Positions 8,037 through 15,955 of a stretch of 24,445 bases of DNA are shown piece after piece; the stretch's first letter is position 1; the number at the start of each line of letters is the position of its first letter. Position numbers and translations under genes: made by a program. Below the pieces are notes generated by a model, which ran no database searches, had not been told where the DNA came from, and saw only the letters and a program-made list of their open reading frames with translations. The stretch spans positions 1-24,445 of the forward strand of contig JAYVXF010000035.1 of the NCBI GenBank assembly GCA_043793345.1. Reading direction: 5' to 3'. Source of the stretch: UKL13-2 sp043793345. Lineage in GTDB: Bacteria; Pseudomonadota; Gammaproteobacteria; Burkholderiales; Usitatibacteraceae.

Positions 8037-9216
8037 CCCAACCCTGCCGCGTGCCGAGCTCGACATGACACTGTTCTGGAGCGTGGTGTTGCTGTTGTCG
8101 CTTGGGCTGGTGATGGTCTATTCCTCGTCGATTGCGATGTCGGAGGCCGAGAAGATGACCGGCTATCGCATGCATTATTTTCTGATGCGCCACGCGATTT
8201 ATCTGCTGGTCGGTGTGGTGGCGGCGTTCGTTGCTTTCCAGATGCCGATTGCGCTTTGGCAGCGGCTCGCGCTACCGCTGTTCATCGTTGGCGGATTGAT
8301 GCTGGTACTGGTGCTGATTCCGGGCGTCGGCCGTGAAGTGAACGGTTCGCGCCGCTGGATTTCCCTGGGCTTCATGACCATGCAGCCGTCGGAATTGATG
8401 AAGTTTTTTGTGGTGTTGTATGCGGCCGATTACACCGTGCGCAAAGCCGCGTTCATGCACGATTTCAAAAAGGGCTTCCTGCCGATGCTGGCGGTGATGG
8501 TGTTCACCGGTGCCATGTTGCTGCGTCAACCCGACTTCGGCGCGTTGGTGGTCATCACGGCAATTGCGATGGCGGTGCTATTTTTGGGCGGATTGAACTG
8601 GCGGGTGTTTGCCGGGCTGATCGTGCTGCTGGCCGTTGCGTTTGTGGTGCTGATTATTTCTTCGCCGTATCGTTTGCAGCGCATCGTCGGTTTCATGGAT
8701 CCGTGGGCGGACGCGTTTGGCAAAGGCTATCAGCTTTCGCATTCGCTGATCGCCTTTGGTCGTGGCGAATGGCTTGGCGTGGGCCTCGGCGGCAGCGTGG
8801 AAAAACTTTTCTACCTGCCGGAAGCGCATACCGATTTTCTGCTGGCGGTGATTGCCGAAGAGCTTGGCTTCGTCGGTGTCGCCGTCGTGCTGGCGCTATT
8901 CGTGTTGCTGATTTATCGCGCGTTCGCCGTCGGCCGTGAAGCGATGATGCGCGAAAAATATTTTCCCGCGTTGGTCGCGCAAGGCATCGGCGTGTGGCTG
9001 TCGGCGCAGGCGTTCATCAACATGGGCGTGAACATGGGCGTGTTGCCGACCAAGGGTCTTACCTTGCCGTTTCTGTCTTACGGCGGCACGGGCATCGTGG
9101 TGAATTGCATCGCGGTGGCGGTGCTGCTGCGAATCGACGCAGAGAATCGCGCCGGTTCAGGCTCCGCTGCAAAAGGAGCGGGCAGAGTTGCCAACAAGGG
9201 TGTTGCACGCGGATGA
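8026..9216 (+). CDS. ftsW: FtsW, septal SEDS peptidoglycan glycosyltransferase
   Basis: Polytopic SEDS-family enzyme that polymerises lipid II at the septum together with FtsI. The product is 396 aa with about ten membrane segments. Family motifs include VNGSRRWISLG and MQPSELMK after the fourth helix, the periplasmic stretch EAHTDFLLAVIAEELGF, and the C-terminal PTKGLTLPFLSYGGTG. The start is ATG 8026, inside the murD 3' end and preceded by a G-run at 8016-8020; an in-frame ATG at 8065 would drop 13 residues that precede the first helix. The stop overlaps the murG start (ATGA). The C-terminal tail after the last helix is short, polar and Ala/Gly-rich. Confidence 0.96.
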   Translation: MLYSPTLPRAELDMTLFWSVVLLLSLGLVMVYSSSIAMSEAEKMTGYRMHYFLMRHAIYLLVGVVAAFVAFQMPIALWQRLALPLFIVGGLMLVLVLIPGVGREVNGSRRWISLGFMTMQPSELMKFFVVLYAADYTVRKAAFMHDFKKGFLPMLAVMVFTGAMLLRQPDFGALVVITAIAMAVLFLGGLNWRVFAGLIVLLAVAFVVLIISSPYRLQRIVGFMDPWADAFGKGYQLSHSLIAFGRGEWLGVGLGGSVEKLFYLPEAHTDFLLAVIAEELGFVGVAVVLALFVLLIYRAFAVGREAMMREKYFPALVAQGIGVWLSAQAFINMGVNMGVLPTKGLTLPFLSYGGTGIVVNCIAVAVLLRIDAENRAGSGSAAKGAGRVANKGVARG

Positions 9217-10322
9217 AACGCACCGCACTCATCATGGCCGCCGGCACCGGTGGGCATATTTATCCGGGCCTTGCGATTGCTGAAGTGCTGGTTGCGCGCG
9301 GCTGGGCGATTGTATGGCTCGCAACCCCGGCCGGCATGGAGCATCAATTGGTCGGCAAAGTTGGCTACCAAATTGAAGTCGTCAATATGTCGGGGGTGCG
9401 CAGCAAAGGTCTCTTTGCATGGGCGTTGCTGCCGCTGGTGTTGCTGCGTGCGTTCTGGCAATCGCTGTCGGTGATTCGCCGCGTGCGTCCTGATGTGGTG
9501 GTGTCGATGGGCGGCTATATCGCCTTCCCCGGCGGCATGATGGCGGCGTTGCTGGGTAAGCCGCTGGTGGTGTTCGAACCGGGCGCGCATGCGGGCTTAA
9601 CCAGTCGCGCGCTGGCGTTGGTTGCGGACGCCGTGCTGGTGGGATTTCCGGACGCGTTTAATACCGTACCGAAAAACGCCGTTGCACGCATGCTGCCGAA
9701 ACCAAAACACGTCAAGTGGTTCGGCACGCCGGTTCGTGCCGAGATTGCCAATGTCGCCGCACCTGCTGCGCGTTTCCAACATCGCAGCGGGCCGCTTCGT
9801 CTGCTCGTGGTTGGTGGCAGTCTCGGTGCCAAGACGCTGAACGATCTCGTCGTCGCAGCACTTGCTTTGACGCCGTCGCAAGAACGTCCCGAGGTGATTC
9901 ACCAATCAGGCGAAAAGAATTTTGCTGAGTTAGAGAGCGCATATCGCAAAGCCAATGTCGATGCACGTGTGATCCCGTTCATCGACGACATGGCAGAAAA
10001 ACTTGGCTGGTGCGACGTGATGCTGTGTCGCTCAGGTGCAATTACCGTCGCCGAACTTGCCGTGGCGGGTGTGGCGAGCCTGTTGGTACCGCTGCCATTC
10101 TTTGTCGCCGAGGAGCAGGACGCCAACGCCAGATTTCTCGCCGATAGAAACGCAGGCGTATTGCTGAAGCAGCTAGCAACCACACCGCAATCGCTGGCCG
10201 CGATTTTGAAAAATCTCACGCGTGAAAAATTGCTGGCAATGGCAATGATCGCGCGATCACTAGGAAAACCGGATGCAACCAGGCACTGTGCCGACGCGTG
10301 TGCCGCGCTGGTGGGCACTTGA
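9213..10322 (+). CDS. murG: MurG, lipid II synthase (GlcNAc transferase)
   Basis: Peripheral inner-membrane glycosyltransferase (GT28) that adds GlcNAc to lipid I to give lipid II. The product is 369 aa from ATG 9213, which overlaps the ftsW stop; the longer open frame upstream is shadow sequence inside ftsW. Recognisable motifs: AGTGGHIYPG near the N-terminus, MGGYIAFPGG, GGSLGAKTLN, CRSGAITVAE, and a late EQDANA in place of the usual Q-x-x-N-A. The segment that reads HEQN-xxAGLTN in most MurG proteins is F121-E-P-G124-A-H-A-G-L-T-S here, so several residues invariant in many homologues differ. The fold motifs are otherwise intact, and this is the only MurG candidate in the cluster. Confidence 0.94.
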   Translation: MKRTALIMAAGTGGHIYPGLAIAEVLVARGWAIVWLATPAGMEHQLVGKVGYQIEVVNMSGVRSKGLFAWALLPLVLLRAFWQSLSVIRRVRPDVVVSMGGYIAFPGGMMAALLGKPLVVFEPGAHAGLTSRALALVADAVLVGFPDAFNTVPKNAVARMLPKPKHVKWFGTPVRAEIANVAAPAARFQHRSGPLRLLVVGGSLGAKTLNDLVVAALALTPSQERPEVIHQSGEKNFAELESAYRKANVDARVIPFIDDMAEKLGWCDVMLCRSGAITVAELAVAGVASLLVPLPFFVAEEQDANARFLADRNAGVLLKQLATTPQSLAAILKNLTREKLLAMAMIARSLGKPDATRHCADACAALVGT

Positions 10323-10337
10323 TGATGCGCAAGGCGG

Positions 10338-10425
10338 CTCCCCTCTCCCCCAGCCCCTCTACTTCGCTTCAAGTGTGCCCTTGTCCCGCTTGCGGGAGAG
10401 GGTGGCCGACAGGCCGGGAGAGGGC
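10338..10425. repeat. C/G-rich CCCTCTCCCC palindromic repeat, copy 1 (murG-murC gap)
   Basis: Outer arms CCCTCTCCC (10341-10349) and GGGAGAGGG (10416-10424) are exact inverted complements. Inside is a 6-bp hairpin, TCCCGC-TT-GCGGGA, at 10384-10397. The opening resembles copies at 15982 and 19591. It fills most of the 150-bp murG-murC gap, otherwise an unusual interruption for this operon. Confidence 0.75.
10355..10387 (-). repeat. Single inverted copy of the 38-bp unit found at 19651-19760
   Basis: These 33 bases are the reverse complement of the third tandem unit at 19727-19759 with one mismatch. The core is CTTCGCTTCAAGTGTGCCC. The copy is embedded in the C/G-rich repeat, which ties the tandem unit to that repeat family. 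Confidence 0.8.
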
Positions 10426-10472
10426 ATCTCGGCAAATCCACGCTGCCATAGATAGAAAGCGGTTTACGATTC

Positions 10473-11870
10473 ATGAAACATAAAGTTAAACACCTCCACT
10501 TCATCGGCATTGGCGGATCCGGCATGTCCGGCATCGCCGAGGTGTTGATCAATCTCGGCTACACCGTCGGTGGCTCCGACTTAAGCGAGACCGCCGTGGT
10601 GCGGCGCTTGAAATCGCTAGGCGCAAAAGTGTTGATCGGCCATGCCGCCGCCAATATCGCGGGCGCCGATGTGGTGGTGATTTCGAGCGCCGTGAAAGCC
10701 GACAACCCCGAAGTCGTCGCCGCCGTTGCCGCCCGCGTGCCGGTGGTGCCGCGCGCGATGATGCTGGCCGAGCTGATGCGCTTCAAACAGGGCATCGCGA
10801 TTGCCGGCACGCATGGCAAAACCACCACCACGTCGCTGATTGCGCATGTGCTCGGCGAGGCGGGACTCGATCCGACCTGCGTGATCGGTGGGCGCTTGAA
10901 TTCGATAGGCACCAACGCGCGCCTGGGTAGTGGCGAATTTTTGGTGGCCGAAGCGGACGAGTCGGATGCGTCGTTTCTGTATCTGCAGCCAATCATGGCG
11001 GTCGTCACCAATATCGATCACGACCACATGGATACCTACGAGCACGATTTCGAAAAATTGAAGTCCGCCTTTGTGGAATTTCTGGAGCATCTGCCGTTTT
11101 ACGGTCTCGCGGTGTTGTGTGTGGATGACGCAAATGTGCGCGACATTCTGCCGCGCCTGAGTAAGCCGGTGCGTACCTACGGAACCGTTGCCGACGCGGA
11201 GCTGCGCGCGGTGAATGTGATTGCTGCAAACGGCAAAATGAAATTCACCGCCGTCAACGCACACGACCGCAGCGTGCTCGATGTGGAATTGAATCTCGCT
11301 GGCGCACACAACGTGTTGAATGCGTTATCGGCGATTGCAATTGCCCGCGAAATCGGTATATCGGACGCCGATATTGCACGCGGCCTCAATACCTTCACCG
11401 GCGTCGGACGGCGCTTCCAGCGATACGGCGATATCGCGATTGCCTCAGGTGGCGCGTTCACATTGATCGACGACTACGGCCATCATCCAGTCGAGATGGC
11501 CGCCGTGCTTGCCGCTGCGCGCGGCGCATTTCCCGGCAAACGCATCGTGCTTGCGTTTCAGCCGCACCGCTACACGCGCACCCGCGATTTGTTCGAAGAC
11601 TTCGTGAAGGTCATGTCGACGGTCGACGAATTGATTTTGGCCGACGTCTATCCGGCCGGTGAAGCGCCGATCGTCGCCGCCGATGGCCGCGCGCTTGCGC
11701 GTGCATTGCGCGTGGCCGGAAAAGTGGAGCCGCTGTTTGTGGAGACGGCGAATGAAATTCCCGGCGCGGTGTTGAGCCGCGTGCGCGATGGCGATGTGGT
11801 GATCACGATGGGTGCGGGCTCGGTCGGTGGCGTTGCGCCGTCGCTCGCGGGTGTCGGGAGCGGTGAATGA
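10473..11870 (+). CDS. murC: MurC, UDP-MurNAc:L-alanine ligase
   Basis: First Mur ligase of stem-peptide synthesis, attaching L-Ala to UDP-MurNAc in the cytoplasm. The 465-aa product opens with the dinucleotide-like HFIGIGGSGMSGIAEVL motif (residues 9-25). The ATP P-loop is G-T-H-G-K116-T-T-T, and the C-terminal domain has DDYGHHPVEM and QPHRYTRTRDLFEDF. The start is ATG 10473, matching the usual MurC N-terminus, but I see no convincing ribosome-binding site within the expected distance. The 150-bp gap before it carries a repeat. The 3' end overlaps the murB start as ATGA. Confidence 0.97.
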   Translation: MKHKVKHLHFIGIGGSGMSGIAEVLINLGYTVGGSDLSETAVVRRLKSLGAKVLIGHAAANIAGADVVVISSAVKADNPEVVAAVAARVPVVPRAMMLAELMRFKQGIAIAGTHGKTTTTSLIAHVLGEAGLDPTCVIGGRLNSIGTNARLGSGEFLVAEADESDASFLYLQPIMAVVTNIDHDHMDTYEHDFEKLKSAFVEFLEHLPFYGLAVLCVDDANVRDILPRLSKPVRTYGTVADAELRAVNVIAANGKMKFTAVNAHDRSVLDVELNLAGAHNVLNALSAIAIAREIGISDADIARGLNTFTGVGRRFQRYGDIAIASGGAFTLIDDYGHHPVEMAAVLAAARGAFPGKRIVLAFQPHRYTRTRDLFEDFVKVMSTVDELILADVYPAGEAPIVAADGRALARALRVAGKVEPLFVETANEIPGAVLSRVRDGDVVITMGAGSVGGVAPSLAGVGSGE

Positions 11871-12838
11871 ATATGAGCGAGTCAGCGAAATTTGGCGCAA
11901 CGATGCACGATGAGATTCGCGGTGAACTCAAACGCGACGAGCCGATGTCGCGGCACGTCTCGTGGCGGGCGGGCGGGCGGGCGAAACAATTTTTCAAGCC
12001 CGCTGATGTTGCCGACTTGCAGTTATTTTTGCCGACGCTGCCGAGTGACGAATCGATAATGTTCGTGGGTCTGGGCAGTAATCTTTTGGTCAGGGGCGAC
12101 GAAAATGCGGGCGGCTTCGACGGCACCGTGATATTGACGACGCCGATGCTGCACGGCATCGCGCTCGATGCGCATGATCCCGCGATCGTTTGCGCAGGGG
12201 CAGGTGTGGCGTCGCCGCACGTTGCGAAATTCGCTGCAAAAAATCACCTTGGCAGTGCCGAGTGGCTGGCCGGTGTGCCCGGCACTATCGGTGGTGCGCT
12301 GGCGATGAATGCAGGCTGCTACGGCACCGAGACGTGGCAGCAGATTGTCGATTGCACGACGATTGATCGCGATGGTGCGCTGCACACCCGCACGTCGGCG
12401 GATTTTGAAATTGGCTATCGCCACGTCTCGTCGAAAATCCCCCCCAGCCCCCCTTTTGCAAAGGGGGGAGACCAAGAGTGGTTTGTCGCCGCGCGGTTTC
12501 GTTTTACGCCGGGCGATGCTGGTGTAGCACAAGCGCGCATCAAGGAATTGCTGGCCAAACGGATGGCGTCGCAGCCGCTCGATAAACCCAACGCGGGTTC
12601 AACATTCCGCAATCCGCCTGGTGACTTTGCGGCGCGACTGATCGAATCGTGCGGATTGAAAGGCCACACGATTGGTGGCGCACAGGTATCGATGAAGCAC
12701 GCCAATTTCATCATCAACACGGGCGACGCCACTGCGGCCGATATTGAAAACATGATCGCGCATATGCAGGCGACGGTGAAGGCTGCGACTGGCGTGGAGT
12801 TGGTGCGGGAAGTGAAGATTGTTGGGGAGGCGGCGTGA
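11867..12838 (+). CDS. murB: MurB, UDP-N-acetylenolpyruvoylglucosamine reductase, with repeat-encoded insertion
   Basis: FAD- and NADPH-dependent reductase completing UDP-MurNAc, the substrate of MurC encoded just upstream. The product is 323 aa. FAD-binding motifs GLGSNLLVRG and GVPGTIGGALAMNAGCYG are present. Likely catalytic residues are Arg185 (in YRH), Ser245 (in NAGSTFRNP) and Glu315 (in VREVK). Between YRHVSSK and the next beta strand (WFVAARFRF), residues 191-202 read IPPSPPFAKGGD. These are encoded by a near-palindromic C6-TTTTGCAAA-G6 element absent from the typical family pattern. The frame is kept and the protein appears intact. The start ATG 11867 overlaps the murC stop and has GGGAG six bases upstream; ATG 11873 is an alternative. 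Confidence 0.95.
   Translation: MNMSESAKFGATMHDEIRGELKRDEPMSRHVSWRAGGRAKQFFKPADVADLQLFLPTLPSDESIMFVGLGSNLLVRGDENAGGFDGTVILTTPMLHGIALDAHDPAIVCAGAGVASPHVAKFAAKNHLGSAEWLAGVPGTIGGALAMNAGCYGTETWQQIVDCTTIDRDGALHTRTSADFEIGYRHVSSKIPPSPPFAKGGDQEWFVAARFRFTPGDAGVAQARIKELLAKRMASQPLDKPNAGSTFRNPPGDFAARLIESCGLKGHTIGGAQVSMKHANFIINTGDATAADIENMIAHMQATVKAATGVELVREVKIVGEAA
12440..12470. repeat. C/G-rich palindrome inserted in frame within murB
   Basis: The core at 12448-12468 is six C, TTTTGCAAA, six G: a near-perfect palindrome preceded by CCCCCCAG. It encodes IPPSPPFAKGG in the murB frame. Palindromes of this kind normally lie between genes in genomes carrying related repeats, so its place inside an essential gene is notable. 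Confidence 0.7.
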
Positions 12839-12849
12839 AGATTCCACCA

Positions 12850-12867
12850 CAACGCAAATGTGCGTTG
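12850..12867 (+). other. Small hairpin just after murB
   Basis: CAACGCA-AATG-TGCGTTG forms a perfect 7-bp stem with a four-base loop, 11 bases after the murB stop. No T-run follows, so it is not a typical intrinsic terminator. It could be an RNA 3' structure or a repeat remnant. Confidence 0.4.
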
Positions 12868-12897
12868 AACAATCATGTAGGTCAAGCGTCGGCGGGG

Positions 12898-12948
12898 CTT
12901 TTCAGCCATTTATGGCCTGATGGCCGCACCAGTACTGGAGTTTCACAT
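12898..12948 (+). repeat. Short CACCAGT element, copy B (murB-ddlB gap)
   Basis: This matches copy A at 6554-6600: TTTCAGCCATTTATG (12900-12914), nine different bases, then CCGCACCAGT and a similar tail. An internal GGCC-TGAT-GGCC lies in the variable part. The tail contains the GGAG that serves ddlB. The outer inverted arm of copy A is not present here. Confidence 0.6.
12937..12940 (+). promoter_or_regulatory. Ribosome-binding site deciding the ddlB TTG start
   Basis: GGAG lies seven bases before the TTG at 12948, ideal spacing. No ATG or GTG in the ddlB frame is close enough to the conserved N-terminus to replace it. The site lies within repeat copy B. Confidence 0.7.
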
Positions 12949-13874
12949 TGAGTGTTGACGACAAAAAACTCGGCCGCGTCGCCGTCCTCATGGGCGGGCC
13001 CAGCGCTGAACGCGAGATCTCGCTATTGTCCGGCAACGGTGTGCTGGCTGCTTTGCGCGAGAAGGACGTCGATGCGCATGCCTTCGATCCGCTTGTGCAT
13101 TCGCTATTCGATTTGCCGCGCGAAAAATTTGATCGCGTGTTCATCGCACTGCATGGCCGCTTCGGCGAAGACGGCACGGTGCAAGGTGTGTTGGAAACGA
13201 TGAAGATCCCGTACACCGGTAGTGGCGTGATGGGCTCGGCAATCGCGATGGACAAATGGCGTACCAAGCTCATCTGGCAAGCCGCTGGCATCCCCACGCC
13301 GAGATATAAATTGCTCACCGCCGGCAGCGACTGGGTGAAGGTCGTTGCAGCATTAAAACTGCCGCTGATCGTGAAGCCGGCGCGTGAAGGCTCCAGCATC
13401 GGCATCACCAAAGTGCAAACAGCGAACGAATTGCCGACGGCTTTCCACTTGGCATTCAAGCTCGATCCACTGGTGATCGCCGAGCAATTCATTGCCGGTC
13501 AGGAGTTAACCGCGTCCATCGTCGGACACGACGCGTTGCCGTTGATCCGCATTGAAGCACCCGACGGCGCGTACGACTATCAGAATAAATATTTCACCGA
13601 CGTGGTCAAGTATCACTGCCCATCCGGGATTCGCGCCGATGTCGAGGACGAAATTCGCGCGATGACCCTGAAGGCATTTCGCGTGCTCGGCTGCGATGGC
13701 TGGGGTCGGGCCGACATGCTGCTGGCTGCCGATGGCACCTACAGCTTCATTGAAATGAATACCTCACCCGGCATGACCAGCCACTCTCTCGTGCCGATGG
13801 CGGCGCGTGCGGTCGGCATGAGCTATCCCGATTTGTGTTTGCGCATATTGCAGTCTGCTTCACTCAAAGGCTGA
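12948..13874 (+). CDS. ddlB: DdlB, D-alanine:D-alanine ligase
   Basis: ATP-grasp ligase making the D-Ala-D-Ala dipeptide used by MurF. The 308-aa length is normal. Motifs: VLMGGPSAEREISLLSGNGV at the N-terminus, ALHGRFGEDGTVQG, the YTGSGVMGSAIAMDK segment, the ATP-grasp LIVKPAREGSSIG, and the C-terminal EMNTSPGMTSHSLVP that binds metal and substrate. The start is TTG at 12948, supported by a well-spaced GGAG at 12937-12940. The 109-bp gap after murB holds a small hairpin and a repeat copy. ftsQ follows 14 bp after the stop. Confidence 0.95.
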   Translation: MSVDDKKLGRVAVLMGGPSAEREISLLSGNGVLAALREKDVDAHAFDPLVHSLFDLPREKFDRVFIALHGRFGEDGTVQGVLETMKIPYTGSGVMGSAIAMDKWRTKLIWQAAGIPTPRYKLLTAGSDWVKVVAALKLPLIVKPAREGSSIGITKVQTANELPTAFHLAFKLDPLVIAEQFIAGQELTASIVGHDALPLIRIEAPDGAYDYQNKYFTDVVKYHCPSGIRADVEDEIRAMTLKAFRVLGCDGWGRADMLLAADGTYSFIEMNTSPGMTSHSLVPMAARAVGMSYPDLCLRILQSASLKG

Positions 13875-13888
13875 CGAGACGAACCCAC

Positions 13889-14704
13889 ATGGCACGCCAA
13901 CCCGAACCAAAGCAACGGCCACGACACGCACCCGAGCCAGGCGCGCACTTCACCCGCAATCGGGTGGTGGTGATCGCGGCATCGCTGCTCGCGATGCTTC
14001 TCGCGGCTGCGCTGGTCTGGTTGGGGTTGACAACGTTGCCGAAAAAATTTGATTCGTCGGTGATGCTGCCGATACGCGAAGTCACTTTTGTCGGCGACAT
14101 GCAACGGGTTGATGCAAGTGAACTCAAACGCATCGCCGGGGGCATTCGGGGCAGCATGCTGCGCACCGATCTGAACGACGTGAAAGCAGCGATCAGCCAA
14201 ACCCACTGGGTACGCAGCGCCGACGTGCGTCGCCGCTTTCCGGCCACGCTGGAGGTGCGGGTGGAGGAGCATAAAGCGTTTGCGAAATGGAACGACACCG
14301 ATACGCTGCAAGCCAAATTGGTGAACACCTTCGGCGAGATATTTGAAGCCGATCTCGATGAGATGTTGCCGAGTTTCAACGGGCCACCTGGTACGTCACA
14401 AGAAGTGTTGGCCACCTACCTTGCATTCAAGTCGCAACTTGCCGTGATCGGTCGCGCACCAATCGGCATCTCGCTCTCGGCGCGGCGCGCGTGGCAGGTG
14501 AAGCTCGACAACGGCGCGACATTGCAACTGGGCCGTAGCGAAGCAGGCGAGCGGCTCAATCGTTATGTCGCAGCCTATGCGGCCGTGCCGGCGTTGCAGT
14601 CGGCCAATGCACGCATCGATATGCGCTACCAATCCGGCATGGCGGTAAGGGTCGCGGCCGAGAGCAACACGAAATCCACTAAAAAGACCGTCACTAAATC
14701 ATGA
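13889..14704 (+). CDS. ftsQ: Cell division protein FtsQ
   Basis: Bitopic inner-membrane divisome protein; its periplasmic POTRA domain recruits FtsB/FtsL. The product is 271 aa. The cytoplasmic tail (residues 1-24) is rich in Pro, Arg and His, one membrane segment spans about 26-48, and the POTRA domain runs about 62-132, beginning IREVTFVGD and including the family-typical WVRSADVRRRFPATLEVRVEEH. The beta domain follows. The open frame extends 54 bp upstream into ddlB, but ATG 13889 after the ddlB stop gives the proper N-terminus. Its ribosome-binding site is weak. The stop at 14702-14704 overlaps an ATG that opens a seven-codon frame. Confidence 0.93.
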   Translation: MARQPEPKQRPRHAPEPGAHFTRNRVVVIAASLLAMLLAAALVWLGLTTLPKKFDSSVMLPIREVTFVGDMQRVDASELKRIAGGIRGSMLRTDLNDVKAAISQTHWVRSADVRRRFPATLEVRVEEHKAFAKWNDTDTLQAKLVNTFGEIFEADLDEMLPSFNGPPGTSQEVLATYLAFKSQLAVIGRAPIGISLSARRAWQVKLDNGATLQLGRSEAGERLNRYVAAYAAVPALQSANARIDMRYQSGMAVRVAAESNTKSTKKTVTKS

Positions 14705-14724
14705 AGAAACGAGCGTATGAATAA
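14701..14724 (+). other. Seven-codon mini-ORF between ftsQ and ftsA
   Basis: ATG 14701 overlaps the ftsQ stop (ATGA) and reads seven codons (MKKRAYE) to a TAA that ends five bases past the ftsA ATG. It might pass terminating ribosomes from ftsQ on to ftsA, where the ribosome-binding site is weak. A chance arrangement is equally possible, and no product is claimed. Confidence 0.15.
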
Positions 14725-15955
14725 GCCTCGCGAAACCAAAAACCTGCTGGTCGCACTCGACATCGGCACGTCGAAAATCGTCGCCATCGTCGCCGAGATA
14801 ACGCCTGATGGTGCGCTGGAAATTCTCGGCCTGGGGCAGCATCCTTCCAAGGGTTTGAAAAAGGGCGTGGTCGTCAACATTGAGGCGACCGTGACCGGTA
14901 TTCAGCGTGCGCTGGAAGAGGCCGAATTGATGGCCGACGTAAAGATTCGCGATGTGCTGACCGGCATCGCGGGCTCGCACATCAAGAGTTTCAATTCGCA
15001 CGGCATGGTCGCGATCAAGGACAAGGAAGTGTCGCAGTTCGATGTGGATCGTGTGGTCGAAACCGCGCGCGCGGTGAACATCCCGATGGATCAGCAAATA
15101 CTGCACATCCTCACGCAGGAATTCATCATCGACGGTCAGGAAGACGTGCGCGAACCAGTCGGCATGAGCGGTGTGCGGCTGGAAGTCAAAGTACACATCG
15201 TCACCGGTGCCGTATCGGCCGCGCAAAACATCATGAAGTGCGTGAGACGTTGCGGATTGGAAGTGCGCGATCTGGTGTTGCAGCCGCTGGCATCGGCCAT
15301 CGCGGTGCTGTCGCAGGACGAAAAAGATTTGGGCGTTTGTCTGGTCGACATTGGTGGCGGCACCACTGACATCGCGGTTTTCACCGGCGGAGCCATTCGC
15401 CACACGGCGGTTATTCCGATTGCGGGCGACCAGATTACCAATGACATCGCGATGGCGTTGCGCACACCGACCAAGGATGCCGAAGACATCAAGATGGCGC
15501 ACGGTTGTGCGCTGCGCCAGCTCGCCAGTGTCAACGACATGATCGAAGTGCCCGGCGTCGGTGATCGCGAACCGCGACAGATGTCGCGACAGACATTGGC
15601 CGAGGTGATCGAGCCGCGCGTGGAAGAGTTGTATGCGTTGATCCAGCGCGAATTACGCGCCAGCGGATTTGAAGAATTGTTGTCCTCCGGGATTGTCTTG
15701 ACCGGTGGTAGCGCGGCGATGCAAGGCATGGTCGAGCTCGGTGAGGAAGTCTTTCACATGCCGGTGCGGCTCGGCGTGCCCACTTATTCGGGAGGGCTTG
15801 CCGAGGTGGTGAGGAATCCCCGTTTCTCAACCGGCGTCGGCCTGCTGGTATCGGGACTGGAGCAGAAAAAACGTGACGAGCATGTGCGCTTGCACAGTGC
15901 AAATTTCAAAGGCGTGTTCGAGAAAATGGCGAGTTGGTTTAAGGGGAATTTCTAG
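14717..15955 (+). CDS. ftsA: Cell division protein FtsA
   Basis: Actin-fold ATPase that tethers FtsZ filaments to the membrane and recruits later divisome proteins. The product is 412 aa. Nucleotide-binding motifs are ALDIGTSK near residue 13 and CLVDIGGGTTDIAVF in the second half; the FtsA-specific 1C subdomain lies between them. LTGGSAAMQGM is the adenosine motif. The C-terminal VFEKMASWFKGNF is an amphipathic membrane-targeting helix, the hallmark of complete FtsA. The start is ATG 14717, 12 bp after ftsQ. A 207-bp gap with a large repeat separates it from ftsZ. Confidence 0.97.
   Translation: MNKPRETKNLLVALDIGTSKIVAIVAEITPDGALEILGLGQHPSKGLKKGVVVNIEATVTGIQRALEEAELMADVKIRDVLTGIAGSHIKSFNSHGMVAIKDKEVSQFDVDRVVETARAVNIPMDQQILHILTQEFIIDGQEDVREPVGMSGVRLEVKVHIVTGAVSAAQNIMKCVRRCGLEVRDLVLQPLASAIAVLSQDEKDLGVCLVDIGGGTTDIAVFTGGAIRHTAVIPIAGDQITNDIAMALRTPTKDAEDIKMAHGCALRQLASVNDMIEVPGVGDREPRQMSRQTLAEVIEPRVEELYALIQRELRASGFEELLSSGIVLTGGSAAMQGMVELGEEVFHMPVRLGVPTYSGGLAEVVRNPRFSTGVGLLVSGLEQKKRDEHVRLHSANFKGVFEKMASWFKGNF

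Noticed and set aside
11966..11983. CGGG tetranucleotide tract (about 4.5 copies) in murB, a potential phase-variation tract.
   Set aside because: It encodes the conserved WRAGGRA motif, the copy number is low, and on/off switching of an essential gene is implausible.
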